Assembly (NCBI GenBank): GCA_023430565.1
Contig: JAEZAD010000324.1
Span: forward strand, 1-34,077
Length of the DNA: 34,077 nt
Direction: 5' to 3'
Origin: Verrucomicrobiota bacterium
GTDB lineage: Bacteria; Verrucomicrobiota; Verrucomicrobiia; Opitutales; Opitutaceae
The position numbers were made by a program, and so were the translations under genes. How positions within the stretch are numbered: the first letter of the stretch is position 1; each line of letters begins with the position of its first letter. The notes beneath the pieces were generated by a model. That model made no database searches. It saw nothing but the letters and a program-made list of their open reading frames with translations, and was not told the origin of the DNA. This document shows positions 24,501-32,000 of this stretch, piece after piece.

Positions 24501-25542
24501 TCGGTGTGGCCGGCTTGGACGGGATGCCACGCATCAGCTTTTCGACGAGTTTGAGGCGGGTCTTCCGAATCTCGGTCCAGAGCTCGCCCCAGCTCTCGAT
24601 CGCATATTTGCCGGCCATGATCGCGGAGACGAAGGCCCACGTGACGCGCGCGAAACTCAGGTGATTGTAAACGGCAATCGGGCCGGAATTTTCGTCGATC
24701 TTGTTTAGAAAAATTCGTTTCGAGCGCAGCAGTGCACGCGGCCCGTCGGGGTATTCGACGAAGATCTTGAGGCAGGCGGGGCTGAAGTTGTCGGGCCGGA
24801 CGTCCACCAAACCGTAGAACGCCGACTTGAGCGCTTGTGGAAAGGAAGGGTTATGGCGGAGGACGTCTTCGCGTTCCTTGCCCCAGATGAGGCGGTTTTC
24901 GTCAACGCATCCGATTGTCGCCACGAGCCGTGAAATGGTGCGGCTCATCGAGAAGGCCCAGCCACTGACGCGGAATTTCTCGTAGTGGGCGTTGACCCAT
25001 TCCTGCGGGAGATCGAGAAAGCCAAGCAGGTCGTTCTCAGGCATCATCACCGTGTAATTCACGGTGATGTCCGAGAGCACGCGGTGGGTTTCCCGCACGA
25101 GGGCTTCGTGCGGCTCGAAGTGAAAATGGCGGTAGAGGTAGTAGAGGCTTTCGCCGACGACCTCCGCGCGCAGTTTGGGCCGGGGCTTCGCGGGAGGCAT
25201 TTCGTCGCCGCTGATTTCGACGTGGGTGCGGTAAAATTCGCGCCACTTGTTGTCGGCGCACAGCACCTCGAAAGTGAGGGTTGTGGCGCCGAGCCACGGC
25301 TCGAGCATGATGCGATAGCCGGTGCGGCGGGCGGCGAGTCCGGTCTTGAACAGCACCTCTAAATCGGGCCGATCGAGGCCCATGATGCCGTAAGTGATTA
25401 CGCCGTCGAGTTTCGCGCGGACATCGCGCAGTTCCTCACCGCTTTTCGCATAAACCCACCCGCGGATGTCGATCTTCTTGGTGGTAAAATGCCATGAGGC
25501 AGGTTGGTCGAAATGGGCGTAAGTGAAGTCGGTCTCTAACAT
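21574..25542 (-). CDS. Giant glycosyltransferase: two GW modules, GT2, GT2, GT4 (all motifs intact)
   Basis: This 1,322-residue soluble protein probably makes two or three glycosidic bonds of the surface glycan in the cytoplasm. Two N-terminal GW modules (about 8-110 with IDIRGWVYAKSG, 170-280 with FRVSGWAFSMS) are followed by GT2 domain 1 (about 386-635: ISLVVPTYNTP, FADDASPE, FLDHDDLLPP, YTDEDKIDETG). GT2 domain 2 (about 649-895) has VTIVIPTKNR, IVDDGSTEPD, HLNNDIE and YNDVDYCLR. The GT4 domain (about 933-1290) has THNLNLEGAPLF, VCQRKGQH and an EX7E motif in FEESFPRVLLE. All three catalytic signatures are present, unlike in the next gene. ATG 25542 is preferred to a TTG at 25563. The gap of about 124 bp before it is one of the largest in the window, so a promoter could lie there, but I see no clear boxes. 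Donor sugars are unknown. Confidence 0.92.
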   Translation of the reverse strand: MLETDFTYAHFDQPASWHFTTKKIDIRGWVYAKSGEELRDVRAKLDGVITYGIMGLDRPDLEVLFKTGLAARRTGYRIMLEPWLGATTLTFEVLCADNKWREFYRTHVEISGDEMPPAKPRPKLRAEVVGESLYYLYRHFHFEPHEALVRETHRVLSDITVNYTVMMPENDLLGFLDLPQEWVNAHYEKFRVSGWAFSMSRTISRLVATIGCVDENRLIWGKEREDVLRHNPSFPQALKSAFYGLVDVRPDNFSPACLKIFVEYPDGPRALLRSKRIFLNKIDENSGPIAVYNHLSFARVTWAFVSAIMAGKYAIESWGELWTEIRKTRLKLVEKLMRGIPSKPATPTPWQQQDPYTLWTNRNKLTPRLTAYLKDQAATLAKTGPTISLVVPTYNTPTAFLKELIESVTGQFYPNWELCFADDASPEPHVKKMLAQAAKRDPRIKFMVREKNGHISAATNSAIDLVTGDFIAFLDHDDLLPPTALFHIADTLSARPDAEMLYTDEDKIDETGRRYDPQFKGEWSPEMAIAHNYTHHLRVIRRDIVERAGRLRVGYEGAQDIDLILRCVELIPHERIVHVPFVCYHWRSHAQSTASKGDQKGYLFDAARRAIEDAVKRRALRASVFLPPLMKEHALCLHQLKWDASLLAENPVTIVIPTKNRADLLRACVASLHRTVNWQHVRLVIVDDGSTEPDALAFLTELEGRPDTPVRVIRTGNASAPFNYSRLVNLGTAAADTPLVLHLNNDIEAREPGWLEDMVGWSTVPGVGVVGARLIHPDETLDHAGIWVGPQGGLAHAIFFGQPKDDFGYLFLPHAARNTSAVTGACLLSRTDVYRQLHGFDEVDFQVAYNDVDYCLRAAAAGWRTVYSPQATLVHLGSASRGNSYTEKEHLAFVRRYPNYRDPYISDVVEYGRSNFTIDANDHRYSHRPLTLRVAVVTHNLNLEGAPLFIFEYARYLAEKAGWPVRVYSPVEGPLRKKFEDAGLEVEVLDCASFTQAQTPAEFHAHLAKFAAHPRWREIDLFVGNTILSYWMIHLAGALGKPSALYVHESNTPRKFLAEHNLAAPEIIPLVEQAIKEASRVIFTARSTRRFYEELAANDNFRNLDSWVDIARIEHFAVTHDKKALRRKYGLDPDATLVVNIGSVCQRKGQHIYIRAVDALMKEHGAALADKGPIEFIMVGAREGLYLESIQQDIDLMGLTNTRLFPETLDIYDWYRLADIFVCTSFEESFPRVLLESASFKIPIISTNVNGIPEMLQNNDEALLIAAGDYRKLAAALKACLDKFFAHDDKMVSMAFARMSRFYDARVSLPTHVAMAREAYFS

Positions 25543-25666
25543 TAAAGGGAGTGAGCGAAGCAAGCCGCCACGGTGGGGTAAAGCTGGTTTTGGGAACTAC
25601 TGAGATTCAGAAGCAGACATGCGCCAAACAAGACGTGCGCCGGTCCGAGACGCGTAGGCAAGGCGC

Positions 25667-27739
25667 TCATTTGATTTCGATGCGGGCCCAATAGGCCCAG
25701 TCGCAAGCGATGTTGCGGTGGGGGCCCGGCAACGTGCGCAGCCAGATCTGACCGTCACGTGCCGACGGAAGTGGAACGCGCAGCGTTTTGAGTCCGCGAT
25801 CGACCGAGTTTTCCCCGGGCTGGAGGAACCGGGAGAAAAGCACGAGCCGGTCGCCCTTGTCGCTCACGTGCTCGACGCGGAACTCCACCCCGTCTGTGTA
25901 GTTGGAACCTTCATACGCCGAGGCGAGGATAGCGAACTCCGCCTCGATGACCGTGGCATTCTGAGGCATGGCAAAAATCAGATCGGTGGGAGCGTGGGCC
26001 CCGAAGACTCTGCGTCCCTCTTGTTCGTGCGAACTGAGGGCGAACGGGTGGATGACCGACGAGGGTTTGGGCTGCATCATTGATGTCAGCTCCGGATCGA
26101 CGAGCTCGGCGGCAAATGCGCGCTGGCGCGGGATGTTGGCGTCGTCCGCATCTCCGGCGGCGGCGACGCGAAATCGTTTGAGAGGGAGTCGCTGGAGCGC
26201 GCTGCCGGCGAGGCTCAGACGATCTTCGGCGAAATAAACGAGGGTGTCGGAGCTGGCGAAGAAAGGCGACGAGGGCAGGGCGAGACGCGTAAACACGGGG
26301 TTCAAGGCTTGCGGGTATTTGCGCAATTCACCGGTAACCACGAGAGCCGTGACGCGGTCTGGTGGAAGCCGGTCGAGCACGGTCACCAGGTTCTCCATCC
26401 GCTGGCTCTGCTCGTCTGTGACCATGATGGCGCGTCGATGCGCGTAGTAGGCCAGCGTGGGATTCCAGTCCTCGCCAAAGACGAGAATCACATCGGCCGG
26501 CTCGGTGGCGGTGGCGAGGATTGCAGCCAGTTCGGGCGGATCGCGCAACGGGCGTTGCTGCACGGGGAAGTAGGTGAGCGAGTAGCTGAGCAGCTGCAGT
26601 CCCAGTGAGGCGATGACGGACCATCGTCGGGCCCGCAGGGAAAACGCGGAGAGGTCGAGCAGCTGGCTCCAGCCAATGACCAGCACGGCGATCAGGAAGA
26701 ATGCCGTGGCGTAGAAATAGTAGTCGTGAACGAAATACAGGTTCGCAAACAGCAGCGGGCCGGCGGCGAAAGCGGAGAACAAAATAATGCTTCGGCGTCT
26801 CGATTCCCGGCCGAGCGCGAGGGCGAAGAGGAGTGCGACGCCGAGATTCGCGGCGGGCAACGTGGTGACCGTGGCGTGCTCCCAGACGCGCTGCCAAAAC
26901 TCGGGTGAAAGACGTTGAGAGAGCGTCCCCACCGTGAACTCGCGGACGGCTTCGGAGGTGAGCGATCGAGAAAGCGGGTTCGATACCTTGACCCGATCGC
27001 CGAAGGCGATCCACGCGCCGCCCGCTGCGATGGCAGGAACGAGTGCGCCTAACGCGGACAAAGCTGTCTTGACCAATCGACGGTGGTGGAGCGCGAAAGG
27101 TCGATGCTTGAGCAAGAGCGTGCCGGTCCAAAATCCTGCGAAGACGAAGAAGACCGTCGCTGTGGTGATTTTTGCGAGAGCGGCAAGGATGCCGAACGTT
27201 CCCGCGGCGACGACCCATGGGAGCGACGGCCGTTTGACCGCTCGGATGAACGCATGGAGGAACCAGAGCGAGGCGCAGAACGCGCACGACTCGATCATGA
27301 ACGTTCGTGAGTAGTAGAGGACGACCGGAGAAAGGAGGACGGCGGCAGGCAGCAACCACCGTCGCGCGCGCGGCAGTCCCAACGCTGACGACACCGCGAA
27401 AATGGCGGGTAGTGCGAGATAGAGAAACGTGAGGGAGATGAGTCGGCCGGCCGGCTCAAGTGGGATGGCAGTGGCGGCGACGAGTGCCGCCGTGCAGATC
27501 TGGTGGAAGGGGAATTCCATCGGCACCGACCACGGTGGACCGAACAGCGGTGTCGGGTAAGCCAGGCGCCACCCGTCTTCGAGAATACTGCGGGCCGTCA
27601 GTGCGGTTTGCAGCTGGCGGAACTCGTGGACCTCTTCGAGCGAGTGGCTCAGACCGACCAGGGAAAAAGCGACGTTCGCGAGGAGGGCCACCCAGAAGAC
27701 GGCCCGCCAAAGAGTGTTTTCGTCGACCGGGCGAAACAT
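25667..27739 (-). CDS. Family B GT39/GT-C-like membrane glycosyltransferase with C-terminal module (copy 3)
   Basis: This 690-residue protein is the last of three tandem family B paralogues. A first helix (about 12-31) is followed by a long periplasmic loop with HEFRQLQTA (about 38-46) and LFGPPWSVPMEFP (about 65-77). Further helices run to about 390, with YYSRTFMIES, AKITTATVF and the family hallmark NLYFVHDYYFYA (about 333-344). The loop position and conserved charged residues fit GT39/PMT-like GT-C enzymes that use polyprenyl-phosphate sugars. A soluble part contains LAYYAHRRAIM (about 429-439). The C-terminal module (about 575-690) has TDGVEFRVE, DRGLKTLRVPLP and ends in DWAYW. Its stop lies about 124 bp before the start of the giant glycosyltransferase gene. 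The ATG at 27739 is 7 bp after the upstream stop. Acceptor and donor are unknown. Confidence 0.85.
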   Translation of the reverse strand: MFRPVDENTLWRAVFWVALLANVAFSLVGLSHSLEEVHEFRQLQTALTARSILEDGWRLAYPTPLFGPPWSVPMEFPFHQICTAALVAATAIPLEPAGRLISLTFLYLALPAIFAVSSALGLPRARRWLLPAAVLLSPVVLYYSRTFMIESCAFCASLWFLHAFIRAVKRPSLPWVVAAGTFGILAALAKITTATVFFVFAGFWTGTLLLKHRPFALHHRRLVKTALSALGALVPAIAAGGAWIAFGDRVKVSNPLSRSLTSEAVREFTVGTLSQRLSPEFWQRVWEHATVTTLPAANLGVALLFALALGRESRRRSIILFSAFAAGPLLFANLYFVHDYYFYATAFFLIAVLVIGWSQLLDLSAFSLRARRWSVIASLGLQLLSYSLTYFPVQQRPLRDPPELAAILATATEPADVILVFGEDWNPTLAYYAHRRAIMVTDEQSQRMENLVTVLDRLPPDRVTALVVTGELRKYPQALNPVFTRLALPSSPFFASSDTLVYFAEDRLSLAGSALQRLPLKRFRVAAAGDADDANIPRQRAFAAELVDPELTSMMQPKPSSVIHPFALSSHEQEGRRVFGAHAPTDLIFAMPQNATVIEAEFAILASAYEGSNYTDGVEFRVEHVSDKGDRLVLFSRFLQPGENSVDRGLKTLRVPLPSARDGQIWLRTLPGPHRNIACDWAYWARIEIK

Positions 27740-27746
27740 CGGAACG

Positions 27747-29855
27747 TCATCGGACCTCGATATCGCCCCAATACGACCAGTCGTAATTCGGCTGCAGGTT
27801 GGGGCCGGGGCCGGTTTGAAAAATCACCGTGCCGTCCAATGGGACCGCGACCGTGATATCGAGTTGTTGCGGTCCTTGATCCGTCGCCATGAGCCAAGGC
27901 TGGAGAAAGCGGCGAAACAGCAGCGCGGGCGCTGTGCCGCTCCGCGGGCGGTAGAGAACTTCGAATTGGACGCCATCCGAATTGGGGTAGGCGGCCGGGT
28001 GAATGCCGTAGCGGGCAGTGATTCGGCGGGCGTGGGGCGGCAGGGGGATTTCTATTTCCGACGAAGCCGGCGCATTGAACACGGGGCGGCCTTCGACGAT
28101 CTCCTGCGAAAGTCCGAAGGGGACGACTACGCGGATCGGCGTCGGGCTCATATGGGCAAGCAACGAGCGGTCGGGAATGTCGGAGGCCGAAAATTCGAGG
28201 CGGGGTGATGCGGCGTTCGCGAGTGCAGCATCGGCGATCCACAAATCGTCCGGCTTGGCGGCGGCGAGCGTGTTCAGCGCGTGAGCACGATTCTCCTTAC
28301 GCACGTGCACCTGATAATCTCCGGTGGCGAACGTGCCGGTGGGATCGAGGCCGAGTTTCTCCAGCAAGGGTGCAAAGGTTTCGACGGCCGGCTGAACACC
28401 GCGGCGGAAGACGACGGCACCGATGCGCGCCTCCCCGAGTTGCGCGACGGCGGCGGAAATCGCCGACTCGTTCGTGAGTTGCGAGTCGGGTATCATCAAC
28501 GCGCGACGTTCGGCATAATAAGGGAAGACCGCGCTCCAGTTGAGCCCGATACCGAGCAGAATCTCGTCTGGAGCTGTCACGAGCTTGATGCCGGTCGCGA
28601 TCGGCGGCGGCACGAACGCAGCTCGGGATTGGGCGGTGTGATAGGCTTCCGTGTAGCCGGCAAATTGTGCGACCAGCACCGTCGCTACGATAACGAATCG
28701 GGCGACGAGTGGCGTGCCTGAGAGCAACACGCTACGGAGTGGCAGGGCCACCAGCACCAGGAAAAACACGCCGCAAGCGTAGAAGTAGTAGTCGTGAACG
28801 AAGTAGAGGTTCGCGAACACCAGCGGACCAGCGAGAGCGACCGCCAGCGCGGTCAGCCATACGCCGATTTGCCGGCGCATGAAAAGCAAGCCAAGCACCA
28901 GGGTCAGAAGCAGGGTGGCTGACGGCAGCACGGTTCGCTCGAGCATGTGCCCGATCTGGCTCCAGAAGGCGCCTGACAGCCGCTGCTCGAGCGTGCCGTA
29001 ATGCCACTCGCGCAGAGCCGTGGACGTTTCCAGCGCGCCGAATAGGTTTCGCTGTTTTACGGTGTCCGTGAAGTGAACCCACCACGTCGCAGCGACAACC
29101 CCCGGCGCACACGCGGCGACGGCGCGGAGCGAGATGGATTTCCACGCATCGCGTCGCGTGCGCAGAGCCGCCAGGAAGAAGACAGCGGCGGCAGCAAGAA
29201 AAACGGCGAGCGTGGTGACTTTGACGAGGCCGCCGAACGCGGCGAAGAGTCCGGCGGCGACCAGCGGCGGAACCTTGGGGGCGCTCAGGGCAACGTGGAA
29301 AAAGTAGAGAAACCAAGCGCAGAGCGTGAACGCGGTGGATTCGATCAAGAACGCTCGCGAATAGAAGATGTAGACGGGCGACGTCACCATCAGTGCAAGG
29401 AAGATCCAGCGATGGCTTGCCTGGACGGCCAGTCTTCGCAACAGCAGCCAGATTGCGGGCAACCCCGCGTAGAAGAAGGCGAGTGCGACCGTGCGTCCGG
29501 CGGGGTCTAAGGGGATGTCGAAGGCCGCGCTGACGGCGGCTACGATTCCTTGATATAATGGAAACTCGAACGGCACCGACCAAGGCGCGCCGAACACGGG
29601 GGTTTCGTATTGAATGCTGAAGCCATCCCGCAGCATCCAGTAGGTGGAGATGGCGGTTTGGGTTTGGCGAAACGGGTGAGTGTCGAGGAGGGGATTGGTC
29701 CAGCCGTCGAGCGCGAACCAAAAGCTAACCGCCCAAGCGGCCGCGAACATGAGAAGCGCCAAACGCGTTTCGTTTTTTTCGTGGATACGCGGTGATGCCA
29801 TCGTCGAATAGTTGGGTTCGTCAGCCGAACTGGGGCTGCCACGGGTTTGGCTCAT
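27747..29855 (-). CDS. Family B GT39/GT-C-like membrane glycosyltransferase with C-terminal module (copy 2)
   Basis: This 702-residue protein is the middle family B paralogue. After a helix at about 31-49 the first loop reads DTHPFRQTQTAIS (about 58-70) and VFGAPWSVPFEFPLYQ (about 87-102). FYSRAFLIES, GLVKVTTLAVF and NLYFVHDYYFYA (about 349-360) follow in the membrane part, with FPYYAERRALM (about 444-454) in the soluble region. The C-terminal module (about 585-702) contains NSDGVQFEV, DQGPQQLDI in place of the usual DRG turn, and the final DWSYW. It should act at the periplasmic face on lipid-linked donors (inference from GT-C families). The ATG at 29855 is used; an internal Met at 29801 (MASPRIHEKN) would also keep the first helix and cannot be excluded. 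A 78-bp gap separates it from copy 1, and 7 bp from copy 3. No Shine-Dalgarno motif is present. Confidence 0.85.
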   Translation of the reverse strand: MSQTRGSPSSADEPNYSTMASPRIHEKNETRLALLMFAAAWAVSFWFALDGWTNPLLDTHPFRQTQTAISTYWMLRDGFSIQYETPVFGAPWSVPFEFPLYQGIVAAVSAAFDIPLDPAGRTVALAFFYAGLPAIWLLLRRLAVQASHRWIFLALMVTSPVYIFYSRAFLIESTAFTLCAWFLYFFHVALSAPKVPPLVAAGLFAAFGGLVKVTTLAVFLAAAAVFFLAALRTRRDAWKSISLRAVAACAPGVVAATWWVHFTDTVKQRNLFGALETSTALREWHYGTLEQRLSGAFWSQIGHMLERTVLPSATLLLTLVLGLLFMRRQIGVWLTALAVALAGPLVFANLYFVHDYYFYACGVFFLVLVALPLRSVLLSGTPLVARFVIVATVLVAQFAGYTEAYHTAQSRAAFVPPPIATGIKLVTAPDEILLGIGLNWSAVFPYYAERRALMIPDSQLTNESAISAAVAQLGEARIGAVVFRRGVQPAVETFAPLLEKLGLDPTGTFATGDYQVHVRKENRAHALNTLAAAKPDDLWIADAALANAASPRLEFSASDIPDRSLLAHMSPTPIRVVVPFGLSQEIVEGRPVFNAPASSEIEIPLPPHARRITARYGIHPAAYPNSDGVQFEVLYRPRSGTAPALLFRRFLQPWLMATDQGPQQLDITVAVPLDGTVIFQTGPGPNLQPNYDWSYWGDIEVR

Positions 29856-29933
29856 GGAAGGTCAGCGAGAGAGTTCATACGACCGGAAGAGCAAAAATTG
29901 GAGACTGCTGGCGCCCTGTTTCCCGCCATGCTT

Positions 29934-32000
29934 TCAGCGGATTTCAACGCGTCGCCAATAGGCCCAGTCGAAACTGACGCTGCCCGACGGGCCCGGCAGG
30001 GTGCGCAAGAGTAGCTCGCCCTCCTGCGCTGAGGTCAGATCGACCTCGCCGGTCTGCACTCCTTGATCGTCGGCGCGTGTGCCGGGATCGACGAAACGAC
30101 TCAACAGCACACGATCCTCGCCGGCTTCGGGGCGGTGGACGATCTGATATTCCACGCCATCCGTGCGGTTGTGTTTGTCGGCGTAAGCCTGGTCGAGGAT
30201 TCCGAATTCAACTCTCACCCGGGACATGCCCGGGCGAATCTTGAACGCGATTTCAGAGGGCACGTGGGCGTTGAAAGCCAGCTCGGCCCCGATCATCACT
30301 GACGCAATGCCGGAGGGCACCGTGGCTCGAATGGGGCGCGGCGAGAAGGCGTCGAACTCGCGCCGCTGCATGATTTCGCGTGGTCCGACCTGGACAATGC
30401 CGTCGCGGCCGGCACGGGGCTGGGACAACTCAACGGTGGCGTAGGGACGGGCGGGGGCTTTGTCGCGTGCTTCCGCCAAGCGGTCCTTGGGGAACCAAAC
30501 TCCTACGACGTTCTTGTGACTGTAGAGCAGCGGGGCGGGTTCGAGGTCCAGATGTTGAAAGGCATGCGCAGTCTTTTCGTCGAACTCGATTTGTCCGTAG
30601 ATCACCACGGCACCGACCCGACGCGGATCGAGGCGGTCAACGCTCCGTTTGATCCCATCCGGATCGCGCTCCCTTCCGGCGACGAGCATGAGGGCGCGGC
30701 GGTGGCTGTAGTAAGGCAAAGCGGCGTCCCAATCTGCGCCGCTGACAATGATCATATCGCCAGGGCGGGTGAGGTCCTCCAAGATGCTTGCGAGTTCGGG
30801 CGGAGCCACGTTGGTCCGCTGACTGGGCAGGTAGAGCCGGGCGAAGGAGGCAAGTTGCAGGACAAGGATCAAGACGAGAAAGGCCCAGCGAACGGCGCGT
30901 GGCGTTTTTGGCTCGGCGAAGAAATCGGCGACCAGGAGGCCGATCGCAAAGAGCAGAAACACCCCGTTGGCGTAGAAGTAGTAGTCGTGGACTTTATAGA
31001 GATTGGAAAAGATCAGCTGGCCGGAGAGAAACACGGAGAAAAGCGCGACGGAGAGCCGACGGAGTGAAGGGGCGGCGCGGGTGAAGAGAAAAGCGGCGAA
31101 CAACAGCGCTCCTTCGGCGGTGACGCCGTTGATCCACGTCTCCATGGTCGTTCGCCAGTAATCGAAGCTCAGACGTTGCGGGATGTCGCCGAAGCTCCAA
31201 TACCCGAATGCCGTTTCCAGCAGCCCGGTGTCCGGATTCAGTCCCCGAATGTTTTTGGAATACACGAGCCACCATAGACCGAAACCGACGGGCAGCGCGA
31301 AGGCAGCGGCGGCGCGGGTGAGCAGGCGGACCGGCGCCTGCGGCTCCGCCCGCCAGCGGGCGCCGACATAGAGCAGGGCGCCGACGCCGAACACGACGAT
31401 CGTGGTGACTTTCGTCGCGGCGCCGCAGGCTCCGCCGATACTGGCGACAAGCAGCCAGCCGAGCCCGCCCCCGGAAATCCAGCGCGCGAAGGCGGCAAGA
31501 AACCACAGTGCCCCGCACAGCGCGGCGGACTCGATGAGGAAGGCGCGCGAATAGAAAAGATAGATGGGACTTGTGACGACCAGAGCGAGCACGAGCCACC
31601 GCAGCGGCCGCCGCAAACCGAGCGATCCGAGCAGTAGATACATCGCGGGGAGCGAGAGCTGGAAGTAGAGCCAGCTCACCAGGCGTCCCGACGAGTCCAG
31701 GGCCAGGCCGGTGACGTGCGAAAACCAGGCGGCGGAAGCTTGATAGAGCGGAAACTCGAGAGGGACGGACCAGGGCGGTCCGAAGAGCGGAAGCTCGTAG
31801 TTCAGCGGAAACGTTCCGATCGGAAAAAAAGCGGCGGCAATGGCGGTCTGGACCTGGCGAAACTGAAAACGACCGAGCAATGTGTTTTCCCAACCAATGG
31901 CCGAGAAGCCGAACGCGGCGAGCCAGGCGGCTGCGAAGAACACCCACAACCAGCGTTCATCTTTGGAGGCAGTGCTGCCGGCTTGTGACGGCTGCATCAT
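29934..32000 (-). CDS. Family B GT39/GT-C-like membrane glycosyltransferase with C-terminal module (copy 1)
   Basis: This 688-residue protein is the first family B paralogue. The first helix (about 17-35) precedes RFQFRQVQTAIA (about 44-55) and LFGPPWSVPLEFPLYQ (about 72-87). FYSRAFLIES, TKVTTIVVF and the variant NLYKVHDYYFYAN (about 333-345, Lys replacing Phe) follow. LPYYSHRRALM lies in the soluble region at about 428-438. The C-terminal module (about 570-688) has RTDGVEYQI, DDQGVQTGEVDL and ends in DWAYW. Conserved residues facing the periplasm suggest a GT-C transferase using polyprenyl-phosphate sugar. The ATG at 32000 overlaps the stop of the epimerase gene by 4 bp, so the two are translationally coupled; a second Met follows directly. 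A weak GGTGAG lies a few bases upstream, the only Shine-Dalgarno-like sequence I noticed at these starts. Confidence 0.85.
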   Translation of the reverse strand: MMQPSQAGSTASKDERWLWVFFAAAWLAAFGFSAIGWENTLLGRFQFRQVQTAIAAAFFPIGTFPLNYELPLFGPPWSVPLEFPLYQASAAWFSHVTGLALDSSGRLVSWLYFQLSLPAMYLLLGSLGLRRPLRWLVLALVVTSPIYLFYSRAFLIESAALCGALWFLAAFARWISGGGLGWLLVASIGGACGAATKVTTIVVFGVGALLYVGARWRAEPQAPVRLLTRAAAAFALPVGFGLWWLVYSKNIRGLNPDTGLLETAFGYWSFGDIPQRLSFDYWRTTMETWINGVTAEGALLFAAFLFTRAAPSLRRLSVALFSVFLSGQLIFSNLYKVHDYYFYANGVFLLFAIGLLVADFFAEPKTPRAVRWAFLVLILVLQLASFARLYLPSQRTNVAPPELASILEDLTRPGDMIIVSGADWDAALPYYSHRRALMLVAGRERDPDGIKRSVDRLDPRRVGAVVIYGQIEFDEKTAHAFQHLDLEPAPLLYSHKNVVGVWFPKDRLAEARDKAPARPYATVELSQPRAGRDGIVQVGPREIMQRREFDAFSPRPIRATVPSGIASVMIGAELAFNAHVPSEIAFKIRPGMSRVRVEFGILDQAYADKHNRTDGVEYQIVHRPEAGEDRVLLSRFVDPGTRADDQGVQTGEVDLTSAQEGELLLRTLPGPSGSVSFDWAYWRRVEIR

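Noticed and set aside
25543..25666. Possible terminator, promoter or small gene in one of the largest gaps
   Set aside because: No convincing inverted repeat with a T-run, no -35/-10 pair and no credible short coding frame seen by eye.
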